NCBI GenBank assembly: GCA_904377845.1
Contig: CAJFGR010000019.1
Location: 1-64,000 of the forward strand
Length of the DNA: 64,000 bases
DNA from: an uncultured Ruminococcus sp.
Lineage (GTDB): Bacteria > Bacillota > Clostridia > Lachnospirales > Lachnospiraceae
Direction: 5' to 3'
This document shows positions 11,731 to 20,469 of the stretch, piece by piece; position 1 is the first letter of the stretch; every line of letters begins with the position of its first letter. The position numbers and the translations under genes were made by a program. The notes beneath the pieces are model-generated. The model ran no database searches, was not told the DNA's origin, and saw only the letters and a list, made by a program, of their open reading frames with translations.

Positions 11731-12516
11731 ATGAACGATTTGGAAATGTACCGGGAGCAGCTGGCGCTTTGTGATGATAAAATCATAGATGCACTTGTTG
11801 AGCGAAACGGTATTGTAGAGAAGATCATGACTTATAAAGAGACATACGGAATGCCGATTCTGCAGCCTGCACAGGAGGAAAAGCAGCAGAAACGTCTTGA
11901 TGATAAACTTCGGGACAATAAATACCGGGAAGAAATTCAGGATGTGTTCAGCCGGATTCTGAGAAACAGCAAACGCATTCAGGCAAGAAAACTGTTCCCA
12001 TATAATATCGTTCTTATCGGTTTTATGGGAGCCGGAAAGTCAACTATATCGGATTATCTGAGTACCGTGTTTGATATGCGGCTGGTGGAGATGGACCAGG
12101 AGATCTCCGAGCGCCAGGAAATGAGCATACCGGATATCTTTGCGACTTACGGGGAAGAATATTTCCGTAATCTTGAGACAGAACTCCTGAAAGAACTTCA
12201 GGCCGGAAGCGGCTGCATAATATCCTGCGGAGGCGGTGTTGCTCTCCGCGAGGAAAACGTGGTGGAAATGAAGAAAAACGGAAGGGTTGTCCTTCTTACG
12301 GCCAGCCCGGAAACGATTTACGAGCGGGTGAAAGACAGCAATGACAGGCCTCTTCTTAAGGGGAATAATAATGTAGAGTTCATTGCGGATTTGATGGAGA
12401 AGCGCAGGGAAAAATACGAGGCTGCGGCCGATGTTGTGATACAGACGGACAACAAGTCGATTCTTCAGATCTGTGAGGAACTGATCACAAAGCTCATGAG
12501 GTTGGATGTAGAATAA
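11731..12516 (+). CDS. Bifunctional chorismate mutase-shikimate kinase
   Basis: Two aromatic-amino-acid enzymes in one 261-residue chain. Residues 1-85 look like an AroQ-type chorismate mutase (YREQLALCDDKIIDALVERN and the later QEEKQQKRLDDKL). From residue 90 there is a shikimate kinase with P-loop GFMGAGKST (97-105), EMDQEISERQEMSI, ETELLKEL, SCGGGVALRE and NDRPLL. The ATG at 11731 behind GAGGAA gives the mutase its normal start. The stop overlaps the next start as TAATG. The order of the domains places steps five and branch-point of the same pathway in one protein. Confidence 0.88.
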   Translation: MNDLEMYREQLALCDDKIIDALVERNGIVEKIMTYKETYGMPILQPAQEEKQQKRLDDKLRDNKYREEIQDVFSRILRNSKRIQARKLFPYNIVLIGFMGAGKSTISDYLSTVFDMRLVEMDQEISERQEMSIPDIFATYGEEYFRNLETELLKELQAGSGCIISCGGGVALREENVVEMKKNGRVVLLTASPETIYERVKDSNDRPLLKGNNNVEFIADLMEKRREKYEAAADVVIQTDNKSILQICEELITKLMRLDVE

Positions 12517-13025
12517 TGTTTGAAAGATTTTTTCCGGATGAATATGTGGCCTCCACATATGTTATCCCATTCGAAAAACTGTATGAGGAAGGTTACAGGG
12601 GAGTTATTTTTGATATTGACAATACGCTGGTACCTCACGGGGCGCCGGCTGATGAGCGCGCAGTAAAACTGTTCCGAAAGCTGGAAAATATCGGATTCTC
12701 ATCCTGTCTGATCTCAAACAATCAGGAACCGAGAGTGAAAATGTTCAATAAGGACATTGGTACAAACTATATTTTTAATGCACATAAGCCCTCAACAAAA
12801 AATTATGTCAGGGCAATGGAGATAATGGGAACCGACAAAACCAATACAGTCTTTGTCGGAGACCAGCTGTTTACGGATGTGTGGGGAGCAAAAAGGGCGG
12901 GAATTCACAATATTCTCGTGAAGCCGATACACCCCAGAGAAGAAATTCAGATTGTGTTAAAAAGGTATCTGGAGAAGATCGTTCTTCATTTCTATAAAAA
13001 AAGATTGAAAAATAAGGAAAATTAG
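12516..13025 (+). CDS. YqeG family HAD-type phosphatase
   Basis: A 169-residue HAD hydrolase of the YqeG/PhoP2-like (HAD IIIA) family. The nucleophile motif is FDIDNTLVPHG near residue 32, motif II is the SNN of LISNNQEP, and motif IV is VFVGDQLFTDVWGA. Substrate is unknown for this family, though it commonly sits beside aroK or efp in clostridia as here. It overlaps the preceding gene by one base. Confidence 0.88.
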   Translation: MFERFFPDEYVASTYVIPFEKLYEEGYRGVIFDIDNTLVPHGAPADERAVKLFRKLENIGFSSCLISNNQEPRVKMFNKDIGTNYIFNAHKPSTKNYVRAMEIMGTDKTNTVFVGDQLFTDVWGAKRAGIHNILVKPIHPREEIQIVLKRYLEKIVLHFYKKRLKNKEN

Positions 13026-13081
13026 TATAAAATTAATTAATGGAGTGCCGGTACGGCGCGCAAATCGAAGGAGGAAGATAA

Positions 13082-13616
13082 ATGGTCGCAGCAGGAGATT
13101 TTAAGAATGGCATTACCGTTGAGATTGACGGAAATATTTATCAGATTTTGGAATTGAGCAGCGTTTGTAAGAACAAAGCTGAAAAATATTATCAGCGGCG
13201 GTGTGGTTGAGAAGACATTCCGTCCGACTGAGAAGTTCGAAAATGCTCACATTGACAGAAAAGATATGCAGTATCTTTATAAAGATGGAGATCTGTACAA
13301 TTTTATGGACGTTGAGACATATGACCAGATCGCACTTGATTCTGAAGTGGTAGGGGATGCTCTCAAGTTTGTCAAGGAGAATGAAACAGTTAAGATCTGT
13401 TCTCACAAGGGAAATGTATTTTCTGTAGAGCCGCCGCTTTTCGTAGAGCTGGCAATTACAGAGACAGAGCCCGGATTCAAAGGAGATACAGCTCAGGGAG
13501 CTACAAAGCCGGCTACTGTTGAGACAGGTGCAGTTGTCAATGTACCGCTGTTCTGTGAGACAGGCGATGTGCTTAAGATTGATACACGTACAGGCGAGTA
13601 TCTGTCAAGAGTATAG
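13082..13616 (+). pseudogene. efp: Elongation factor P, frameshifted by a small deletion
   Basis: EF-P relieves ribosome stalling at proline runs. The 5' frame starts at 13082 behind AAGGAGG with MVAAGDFKNGITVEIDGNIYQ, but after ILEL the family's conserved loop (...HVKPGKGAAFVRTK) is missing. The sequence jumps to bases that in another frame encode the [10 protein letters not shown] stretch. The first frame stops at about 13210; the rest of EF-P (from [11 protein letters not shown] to GEYLSRV) is open to 13616 in the +1 frame. Alignment by eye suggests about 23 bases lost near 13155, including the codon for the lysine at the loop tip. Either the gene is broken or the assembly is wrong here. 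Confidence 0.85.
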
Positions 13617-13650
13617 TATGTTCAGTCTGTAAAAAGCTGATTCAGATTCG

Positions 13651-13681
13651 AGGATGCACTGTGAAGTGCATCCTTTTTTTA
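13651..13681 (+). terminator. Terminator after efp
   Basis: AGGATGCACT / AGTGCATCCT perfect 10-bp stem, loop GTGA, then seven T. Confidence 0.9.
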
Positions 13682-13738
13682 TCTCGTCTTTGTGAAATAG
13701 GGAGAAATTTCCTGATTCTTTTTGTGAAATGTGCCCCA

Positions 13739-13767
13739 TTGATTTTGGGCTTTGACTCGACTATAAT
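13739..13767 (+). promoter_or_regulatory. Promoter of the DUF5688-SpaA operon with 125-base leader
   Basis: TTGATT (13739-13744), 17-base spacer, TATAAT (13762-13767). The leader to 13892 holds GGTAC/GTACC and other short pairings, but I recognise no known riboswitch. The segment 13682-13738 is featureless. Confidence 0.65.
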
Positions 13768-13892
13768 CAAGAGCACATAATATTGTTCAATTAATTTTTT
13801 AGCATTTCATGGAGCTTATGTTTTCATGAGGTACATATCGTACCGGTTTTCTCATCTAATTTATAATGCACCGCGTTACAGAAAGGAGAAAA

Positions 13893-14846
13893 ATGGATTA
13901 CAGAACATTTACAGGCGCGGTAGAGAAACAGATGAATCAGAGAATGACAGGAGGTGTTAAGGCAGGTCTTTATACGGCCGAGAAAAATAACGGGATTGAA
14001 CGTACTGGTGTGATGATTGAGACACCGGGTATTAATATTTCTCCGACCATCTATCTGGAAGAATACTATCAGAACTATAAAAACGGGACTTCAATCGAGA
14101 AGATTGTTGATGAGATACTGATGTTTTATGAGAGCATTAAACAGGAAAAGTCGTGGGATTGCGAAAAAATCCTGAATTATGAAGGGGTAAGAGACAGGAT
14201 TGTTTTCAAATTGATCAATACGGCGAAAAACAGACATTTTCTGAGTACAGTGCCTCATATTCCGTTTCTGGATCTTTCGGCGGTATTTTATGTGCTGCTT
14301 GAAGCAACAGACGAGGGCACAGCTGTAATGACGGTAAGCAGACGGCATATGGAACAGTGGAAGGTTGAGAAAGACACATTGTGGGTGGATTCGGTAAGAA
14401 ATTCCAGGCGGCTTCTTCCGGCAGAATTCTTTACGATGAATTACGCTTTAAAAGAAATGCTCGGTGGAAATGCCGGAACCGGAGAATCCGGCGCGGCAGA
14501 GAATCTGCTTGCAGGGAATGTGGCTTCCAGGGATGGGATGTATGTACTTTCGAATAAGTCAAGAAGCTACGGGGCAGCCTGCATTGCATATCCTCATATT
14601 CTGGAAATGATCGGCGGGATACTGAGATCGGATTACTATGTGCTGCCCAGCAGTGTACATGAAGTTGTGATTGTGCCCTGCTGTGGAAATATCAGTGCTG
14701 CGGAACTGGACGAGATGATCCGTGAGATAAATATAACACAGGTGGATGATGAGGAAGTTCTGAGCGACCATGCATACCTGTATGAGCTTAAGGCCGGCTA
14801 TCTGAGACGGGGAACCGAGTTTATGACAGGAGGGCTGATGGGATGA
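13893..14846 (+). CDS. DUF5688 family protein
   Basis: A 317-residue protein of the DUF5688 type, which is abundant in Lachnospiraceae and has no known function. It has no signal peptide or membrane segment, so it is probably cytoplasmic. Recognisable family stretches are the N-terminal ERTGVMIETPGINISPTIYL and the later RRLLPAEFFTMNYALKEML, SYGAACIAYPHILEMI and VLSDHAYLYE. I chose the ATG at 13893 behind GAAAGGAG. Its stop overlaps the start of the giant SpaA gene by four bases (ATGA), so the two are translationally coupled. That pairing with a surface protein is unusual. Confidence 0.8.
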   Translation: MDYRTFTGAVEKQMNQRMTGGVKAGLYTAEKNNGIERTGVMIETPGINISPTIYLEEYYQNYKNGTSIEKIVDEILMFYESIKQEKSWDCEKILNYEGVRDRIVFKLINTAKNRHFLSTVPHIPFLDLSAVFYVLLEATDEGTAVMTVSRRHMEQWKVEKDTLWVDSVRNSRRLLPAEFFTMNYALKEMLGGNAGTGESGAAENLLAGNVASRDGMYVLSNKSRSYGAACIAYPHILEMIGGILRSDYYVLPSSVHEVVIVPCCGNISAAELDEMIREINITQVDDEEVLSDHAYLYELKAGYLRRGTEFMTGGLMG

Positions 14847-17800
14847 AACAGTGGTTGAAGAAAGTAACAGCCTGCCTGTGCGCCGGACTGATGCTTGCAG
14901 CACCGGGGAAAACTGCGAATGCAGGGGAAAATCAGGCAGAAACGTATAATATTACATTCCGGATACAGGGAGAGGGAACTGTAAAGCTGAAAAATGCGGA
15001 TTATGGGGAGACAGTGTTTGATGAAGGAGAGAGAACATTCAGCCTGACACCCGGAAGCTATGTGTCGGTAACTGCACGGACGGAAGACTCGGAAAAGGAA
15101 TCGGAGGATGCAGGTAAACAGAAGATTTCTATGGCCGTAACAACTCCCGACGGCATTGAACTGGAACCGGTATCCTCCTGGGAAACAGATGTTTTTACCC
15201 GGGAGATTACGGTGACAGAGATCGACAAGGTAGTTGATATCAGATTCGGAAACAGCCGTGATGTGAGAAATAAAGTTATGAGAGCGGCAGCAGAGCCAAG
15301 CGAAGCATTCCCGGAACGGGGAGATAAGTTTACGGGAACTTGTACGGTAAAATCGGTGATAGGGGGAAATGGACATACCGTTCACGGAGTTACGCTTACG
15401 GGGATAACAGGAATACTGACAGGGGAGGGGGATATTGATGCGGACTGTGCACAGCATTCCGCAGCAGCTCCTGTTGCCGGCATGAAATATAATTATACAT
15501 ACACCATCACATCTGTGGATAAATCCTCAGGAAGGGTAACAGGAAGCATATACTTTGTTTCCCAGACACAGCCTGCTACGGGAGCGGTTGACAGCGAGGG
15601 GTATCTGATTGGCTATCAGGCGCTTTCCGGAATATTTTCGATCCAAAGAGAGTATAGTGGAAAACTGCTGCTGAAAAAAACGTCAGCAAATGAATCCATG
15701 ACGGATGGAAACAGCTGTTACAGTCTGAATGGCGCAAAATACAGCGTATACTCTGATGCGGACTGCAAAAGTCAGCTGACTGTTCTGACCGTGAAAGAGG
15801 ACGGATCTTCTGATATGGCGGAACTCGCGGCAGGCAGATACTATATAAAGGAATCGGCCGCTCCGAAGGGGTATGCACTGGATGAAAAAATATATACGGT
15901 AGATGTGACCTCGGGTAATACAGCTGTTGTAAATGTAAAAGATGTTCCTCAGAGTGCTTCGGTAAATATTTTACTGGAAAAGACAGATGCACAGACAGGG
16001 GAAAAATCACCGGAAGGAACTGCTTCTTTCGCAGATGCAGAATTTACGGTCAGATACTACGCGGGTTATTATGATCAGGACCCTGCTCTTAAAGGCGCTA
16101 AAGCAGAGCGCACATGGGTCATGAGGACAGACTCTTCCGGACAGATCATGCTTCAGGATGCGCAGAAAGTGTCAGGGGATGCGTTTTACAGGAATTCTGC
16201 AGGAAAAAATGTGCTGCCTCTCGGCACAGTGACTATCCAGGAGACAAAGGCGCCGGCCGGATATCTTATTAATGAAAAGGTATTTGTAGAACAGATCACG
16301 TCAGAGGGAAATGCAGAGACTGTGGAGACCTATAACAGTCCGGATATACCTGAGGATATTATACGAGGAGATCTCCAGATCGTTAAATTTTCCCGGAATC
16401 CCGAAGAAGAACAGGATCAGAAAACTCCGCTTGCAGGAATATGTTTTGAGATTACATCGAAAACAACCGGTGAGACGGTGGAGATTACAACGGATGAGAA
16501 CGGATATGCTTCTACAGCTCAGCTGGATGACGGCCTGATATATGATACTTATACCGTGCATGAAAAAAACACGCCGGACGGACTTAAACCGGTAGAGGAT
16601 TTTGAAGTTACGATTTCAGAGGAGGGAAAAACATTATACTATATTCTGGAAGATACGACAGTTGTTTCTCCTGTGCAGCTTGTAAAAACGGACAGTACAA
16701 CCGGAAAAAACATTCCTGTGGCAGGTGTGAAATTCCGGCTGCTTGATTCGGAAAAACAGCCGGTCACCATGACGACTTATTATCCGGAAAAAAAGATTTA
16801 CGATATTTTTGAGACAAATGAAAAAGGAATGTTTCTTCTGCCTGAGAAGCTCCCGGCCGGTGACTACTATTTCCGGGAACTTCATGCGCCGGACGGATAT
16901 CTGATCTGTGACGAAGATATCCGGTTTACAATAGAAGAAAGCCATGAATGGGATTCTCCGCTTGAAATTCCGTTTCCAAATGTTCCGGTCAAAGGCAGAA
17001 TACAGGTAACAAAGACAGATGCTGAATCGGGATCTCTGCTGGAAGGAGCGGAGTTTGTTATAGAAGCGGCGGAAGATATCACTACTCCGGACGGCACGGT
17101 CCGCGCTGTAAAAGGGGAGACCGTAGATACTATTCGTACGGATGAAAAAGGCATTGCAGTCTCAAAAGACCTCTTTTTGGGAAAATATACTGTGACGGAA
17201 TCAAAGCAGCCGTCAGGTTACGTGCGCATGGACAGAAAGCTGGAGACAGAGATACGCTGGGAGGATCAGGTGACAGCTGTAGTCACGGAAAATATCGAGG
17301 TGGAGAATGTTCCGACTAAACTTCTGCTTGCAAAGAAAGAGACCGGAACAGAAAATTATCTGCCCGGCGTAAAGTTTGAAATGTGGGGACAATCAGGAGA
17401 TACGATCACTATGACAACGGGTGAAGACGGGACAGTAACTGTTGAAAAACTTGAACCGGGGACTTATTGTATCCGGGAAACCGGGACAGTGCCGGGGTAT
17501 CTGCTGGATGATACGGTCTATAAATTTACGGTAGATGAAGATGGAAAAATTGACGGAAAAGAGACGGGAATTCTGACAGTGGACAATGACCGTACAAAAA
17601 TTATACAGACAAAAGCAGTAAATGCGGATACCGGAGAACAGGAGATTCTGCCGCAGAAAAGCAGAGTAATTGACACAGTAAGTATGGAAAACCTGCAGAC
17701 CGGCACAGAATATATGCTCAGAGGTATACTGATGGATAAACAGACAGGAAAACCGCTTCGTGAAAATGGTGCTGCTGACGGAGCTGTACTGCTGGCGGAA

Positions 17801-18142
17801 AAGAAGTTTACGGCATCAGGAGCAAAAATGGACATTGAGATGGAATTTGCCTTTGATGCGGCGGCGTTCGCAGGGCAGACAATTGTGGTATTTGAATACC
17901 TGTATCAGGATGAGATCGAGATCGGGCGGCACGCGGATCTGGATGATTTGATGCAGCAGCTGTATGTAAAGGACGCAGAGCAGCAGTCCGGAGAAAAGAA
18001 AGAAAATGATTCAGGGAAGGAAAATGTACCACGGACAGGTGATATGTCAGATCCGCTGTCGGTGGCAGCAGCTGCGGCCGGGGCAGGAAGCGCTGCAATG
18101 TTATTGGCTGTACGTATGAGGGAGAAGCGCAGGAGAAGGTAA
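14843..18142 (+). CDS. Sortase-anchored SpaA/CnaB-repeat surface protein with VaFE domain
   Basis: A 1099-residue predicted wall-anchored adhesin or pilin-like protein. The signal peptide covers about 1-27 (ends TANAGE). After a unique region (30-270), about six CnaB/SpaA-type immunoglobulin-like domains follow, starting near residues 272, 371, 508, 608, 717 and 825. Each begins with a K-T-D-like strand and ends with an E-containing strand such as YYIKESAAPKGYALD or YTVTESKQPSGYV, consistent with Lys-Asn isopeptide bonds. A VaFE-like domain (about 916-1050, TKAVNADTGEQ... VVFEYLY) precedes the wall signal VPRTGD near 1062, a hydrophobic stretch and RRRR. It is coupled to the DUF5688 gene. No sortase gene is nearby. 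Confidence 0.88.
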   Translation: MKQWLKKVTACLCAGLMLAAPGKTANAGENQAETYNITFRIQGEGTVKLKNADYGETVFDEGERTFSLTPGSYVSVTARTEDSEKESEDAGKQKISMAVTTPDGIELEPVSSWETDVFTREITVTEIDKVVDIRFGNSRDVRNKVMRAAAEPSEAFPERGDKFTGTCTVKSVIGGNGHTVHGVTLTGITGILTGEGDIDADCAQHSAAAPVAGMKYNYTYTITSVDKSSGRVTGSIYFVSQTQPATGAVDSEGYLIGYQALSGIFSIQREYSGKLLLKKTSANESMTDGNSCYSLNGAKYSVYSDADCKSQLTVLTVKEDGSSDMAELAAGRYYIKESAAPKGYALDEKIYTVDVTSGNTAVVNVKDVPQSASVNILLEKTDAQTGEKSPEGTASFADAEFTVRYYAGYYDQDPALKGAKAERTWVMRTDSSGQIMLQDAQKVSGDAFYRNSAGKNVLPLGTVTIQETKAPAGYLINEKVFVEQITSEGNAETVETYNSPDIPEDIIRGDLQIVKFSRNPEEEQDQKTPLAGICFEITSKTTGETVEITTDENGYASTAQLDDGLIYDTYTVHEKNTPDGLKPVEDFEVTISEEGKTLYYILEDTTVVSPVQLVKTDSTTGKNIPVAGVKFRLLDSEKQPVTMTTYYPEKKIYDIFETNEKGMFLLPEKLPAGDYYFRELHAPDGYLICDEDIRFTIEESHEWDSPLEIPFPNVPVKGRIQVTKTDAESGSLLEGAEFVIEAAEDITTPDGTVRAVKGETVDTIRTDEKGIAVSKDLFLGKYTVTESKQPSGYVRMDRKLETEIRWEDQVTAVVTENIEVENVPTKLLLAKKETGTENYLPGVKFEMWGQSGDTITMTTGEDGTVTVEKLEPGTYCIRETGTVPGYLLDDTVYKFTVDEDGKIDGKETGILTVDNDRTKIIQTKAVNADTGEQEILPQKSRVIDTVSMENLQTGTEYMLRGILMDKQTGKPLRENGAADGAVLLAEKKFTASGAKMDIEMEFAFDAAAFAGQTIVVFEYLYQDEIEIGRHADLDDLMQQLYVKDAEQQSGEKKENDSGKENVPRTGDMSDPLSVAAAAAGAGSAAMLLAVRMREKRRRR

Positions 18143-18206
18143 TGAAAATCCCTGGTCATATCAGATGAATGACTGTTATGAATCAGGAAATTCCGGGATA
18201 AAGTGC

Positions 18207-18235
18207 TTTACATTTTGTACAAATTATGCTAGGAT
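18207..18235 (+). promoter_or_regulatory. Promoter of tRNA-Arg, followed by a hairpin
   Basis: TTTACA (18207-18212), 17 bases, TAGGAT (18230-18235). The transcript would start just before a perfect 10-bp hairpin, AAAGGGGAAC / GTTCCCCTTT (18248-18273), which lies in the 5' leader. Confidence 0.55.
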
Positions 18236-18285
18236 AATTAAGGCTGTAAAGGGGAACGGTACAGTTCCCCTTTCATAGCCGGAAT

Positions 18286-18357
18286 GCGTCTGTAGCTCAG
18301 TGGATAGAGCAATGCCCTCCGGAGGCATGTGCGGCGGTTCGACTCCGCTCAGACGCT
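18286..18357 (+). tRNA. tRNA-Arg (anticodon CCG)
   Basis: The acceptor stem GCGTCTG pairs with CAGACGC. The D arm includes GCTCAGTGGATAGAGC, the anticodon stem is ATGCC/GGCAT with loop CTCCGGA, and the T loop is TTCGACT. Anticodon CCG reads CGG. CCA is not encoded. Confidence 0.95.
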
Positions 18358-18367
18358 GACAGAAGAA

Positions 18368-18421
18368 GGGAGCTGCTGTAAAACAGTTGAGTAATCGTCT
18401 GTTTTGCAGCAGCTCCCTTTT
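18368..18421. terminator. Strong terminator after tRNA-Arg, possibly bidirectional
   Basis: A 19-bp stem, GGGAGCTGCTG... / ...CAGCAGCTCCC, with one G-U pair and a 12-base loop, ending in a T-run. It also separates the converging minus-strand ABC operon. Confidence 0.85.
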
Positions 18422-18460
18422 CTATCTGAAAAACGGACCCCGAAGAGTCCGTAATCCTTT

Positions 18461-19261
18461 TTACTGAAGATTTATTTTCTTTTTCATAATGTAATGAGAT
18501 GCAATGTATTGAGCGACAGTAATGACCAGCATGAGTACTGATGACAGGGTCAGAAGCCGGAACATATGATCCATCATTGCTTTTCCGTCAAGCAAAGCGG
18601 TATTGTATCCGGGTAAAAATCCCAGCACAAACATGATTATTACGGAAATGATCTGTACGATAAAACTTGTTATAAAGTAGGCGGCAACTGCACCGAGCAC
18701 TCTGTGACTTGGGAACAGTTGGCCTACTACAACAGAAAAGTAGATCATAATTACAGAGCTGATACAGCTTACAAGGCATACAGCAAACAAAATCAGCGAA
18801 AGTGTACTGAGCGAGAAGCCGAGCTCTGCTGTCAGTTCATCCGCAATCATACCGTAGGCTGTAGTCACGTTGCTGCCTGTTACGAGTAACAGGATACCTG
18901 CTGCAATAATAATCAAATCTGCAGCCATCAGTATATAACCCGATATAATCTTTGCCCACAGATGCTGCGGCCCGGATACAGGAAGTGTCCATGAAAGATA
19001 GCCTTCTTTGCTGAAAAGGTTTCGGTAGAACCGGAAAGCAACCTGCAGCCACGTAATGATTGAAAGGGCAGAAACAAGGAGTGTCATCAGAGAGATAAAG
19101 AGGATGAGCGAAAAAATCAGAGGCTCTGACGGTTCTGCAAAATTCAAGCTGTCCATATAAAGAAAACGAGCCGCAAAGCATATAAACATATAGACTGCGT
19201 GTATCAGTATAAATATTTTTGCAGCTGCTTTTAAATCATATTTTACCAGTTTACCTAACAT
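18461..19261 (-). CDS. ABC-2 type transporter permease
   Basis: A 266-residue integral membrane protein with about six hydrophobic helices, starting with an amphipathic MLGKLVKYDLKAAAK typical of ABC-2 permeases in YtrA-regulated cassettes. The motif SKEGYLSWTLPVSGPQHLWAKI in the first half is shared with family members. It overlaps the upstream ATPase by seven bases and forms the membrane part of the same transporter. Substrate unknown; antibiotic-stress export is typical of such cassettes. Confidence 0.85.
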   Translation of the reverse strand: MLGKLVKYDLKAAAKIFILIHAVYMFICFAARFLYMDSLNFAEPSEPLIFSLILFISLMTLLVSALSIITWLQVAFRFYRNLFSKEGYLSWTLPVSGPQHLWAKIISGYILMAADLIIIAAGILLLVTGSNVTTAYGMIADELTAELGFSLSTLSLILFAVCLVSCISSVIMIYFSVVVGQLFPSHRVLGAVAAYFITSFIVQIISVIIMFVLGFLPGYNTALLDGKAMMDHMFRLLTLSSVLMLVITVAQYIASHYIMKKKINLQ

Positions 19262-19953
19262 TTAAATACCTCCCGGAATAAAGCATCTACAGATTTTCCG
19301 TATTTGGTTCGTATTTCATCCACGGTTTCATTAAGCGCCAGACGTCCGTTCTGCAGAAAGATCACCCGGTCCAGTACATTTTCTATGTCAGAAATCAGAT
19401 GGGTTGAGATCAGAACTGTGGCGTTCTCGTTATAGTTTGTAAGTATTGTGCGCAGAATGTAATCTCTGGCCGCCGGATCTACTCCGCCGATCGGTTCGTC
19501 AAGTATATAAAGATCGGCGTCACGGCTCATGACAAGTACGAGCTGAACTTTTTCTTTCGTGCCTTTTGAAAGAGCACTGAACCGTATATTCCGGTCTATT
19601 TCCAGAGTGCCCAGCATTCCGGAAGCACGTTCCGTGCTGAAATTCTTATAGAAATCAGAGTAATAGGCAACGATATCCTTAACTTTCATGTTGTCGCTGA
19701 AATAACTTCGGTCCGGAAGATAGGAAACGATCTTCTTTGTTGCAGTGCCCGGAGCAAGACCATTGATCATTATATGTCCGTCCGTAGGAACGAGAAGTCC
19801 GTTCGCAAGTTTGATTAAGGTAGTCTTTCCGCTTCCGTTCGGCCCAAGCAGTCCCACAATCTGCCCGCGCTCCAGTGAAAGATTCAGATCAGAAAGAGCG
19901 AAAAAGCTGCCGTATTTTTTTGTCAGTCTGTTGCATTCAAGAATCGGTCTCAT
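19255..19953 (-). CDS. ABC transporter ATP-binding protein
   Basis: A 232-residue nucleotide-binding subunit. Walker A is GPNGSGKTTLIKL, the signature is LSKGTKEKVQL (a C-loop variant seen in YtrB/EcsA relatives), Walker B is LYILDEPIGGVD, and the H-loop is LISTHL. It overlaps the GntR regulator by 17 bases and the permease by seven, so the three genes form a tight operon. Confidence 0.92.
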   Translation of the reverse strand: MRPILECNRLTKKYGSFFALSDLNLSLERGQIVGLLGPNGSGKTTLIKLANGLLVPTDGHIMINGLAPGTATKKIVSYLPDRSYFSDNMKVKDIVAYYSDFYKNFSTERASGMLGTLEIDRNIRFSALSKGTKEKVQLVLVMSRDADLYILDEPIGGVDPAARDYILRTILTNYNENATVLISTHLISDIENVLDRVIFLQNGRLALNETVDEIRTKYGKSVDALFREVFKC

Positions 19954-20323
19954 TATAACCTCCCTTTTTAATAGTGTCTCTGATTATTTCCAGTGTATCT
20001 TCATCGGAGTACCCAAGCTTTCTCATCTGTCCGAAAAAGTCCCGGATGTGTTCCTGAGCCAGTTCATTTCGCATCTCTTTTATCATTTCTTTATCGTCTG
20101 TTATAAAACGGCCGCTTGTGCGCTGGGAGTATACAAGCCCGCAGCGTTCTAGTTCAGACAGTGCTTTCTGCATTGTATTCGGATTGACAGCAGCCTCGAC
20201 AGCGAGATCGCGTACAGAGGGAAGCTTGTCTCCGGGCTGATAGACACCGGAAATGATGTCGTGTTGAATTCGTTCCATCAATTGAAGATAGATGGGACGG
20301 TCGTTATCCAGATTCCATGGCAT
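19937..20323 (-). CDS. GntR family (YtrA-type) transcriptional regulator
   Basis: A 128-residue repressor. The N-terminal winged helix carries PIYLQLMERIQHDIISGVYQ, GDKLPSVRDLAVEAAVNPNTMQKAL and GLVYSQRTSGRFI. The short C-terminal helical region, without a large ligand domain, is the YtrA subfamily pattern. It heads the minus-strand transporter operon and presumably represses it through the palindrome at 20404-20423. Confidence 0.92.
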   Translation of the reverse strand: MPWNLDNDRPIYLQLMERIQHDIISGVYQPGDKLPSVRDLAVEAAVNPNTMQKALSELERCGLVYSQRTSGRFITDDKEMIKEMRNELAQEHIRDFFGQMRKLGYSDEDTLEIIRDTIKKGGYNETDS

Positions 20324-20349
20324 TCGATCACCTCGTATTCTTTTTTGGC

Positions 20350-20399
20350 GGAACTGCCAAAGGCAGTTCCATGCAGGGACGGGGATATCCCCGTCCCTG
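20350..20399. repeat. Two adjacent palindromes between endonuclease IV and gntR
   Basis: GGAACTGCC-AAA-GGCAGTTCC (20350-20370) is a perfect 9-bp hairpin. At 20374-20399 lies a perfect 26-bp palindrome built from CAGGGACGGGGA and its complement. They lie in the untranslated leader of the gntR operon. The GGGACGGGG core resembles REP-type sequences of Clostridia. A leader attenuator is possible, but neither hairpin has a following T-run on the minus strand. Confidence 0.65.
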
Positions 20400-20403
20400 T
20401 ATC

Positions 20404-20423
20404 TGTATTATATCAATAATACA
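20404..20423 (-). promoter_or_regulatory. Candidate GntR operator
   Basis: TGTATTAT-ATCA-ATAATACA, perfect 8-bp arms, directly downstream of the -10 of the promoter at 20424-20452. Position and symmetry fit autoregulation by the YtrA-type repressor. Confidence 0.6.
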
Positions 20424-20452
20424 ATAATATACTGTTCAAATGGGATTGTCAA
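20424..20452 (-). promoter_or_regulatory. Promoter of the gntR-ABC operon
   Basis: On the minus strand TTGACA (20452-20447), 17 bases, TATTAT (20429-20424). Confidence 0.75.
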
Positions 20453-20469
20453 GATTGTTTTCGGAAATG

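Noticed and set aside
13768-13892. c-di-GMP or other known riboswitch in the DUF5688 leader
   Set aside because: Short pairings exist, but no conserved riboswitch core could be matched by eye.
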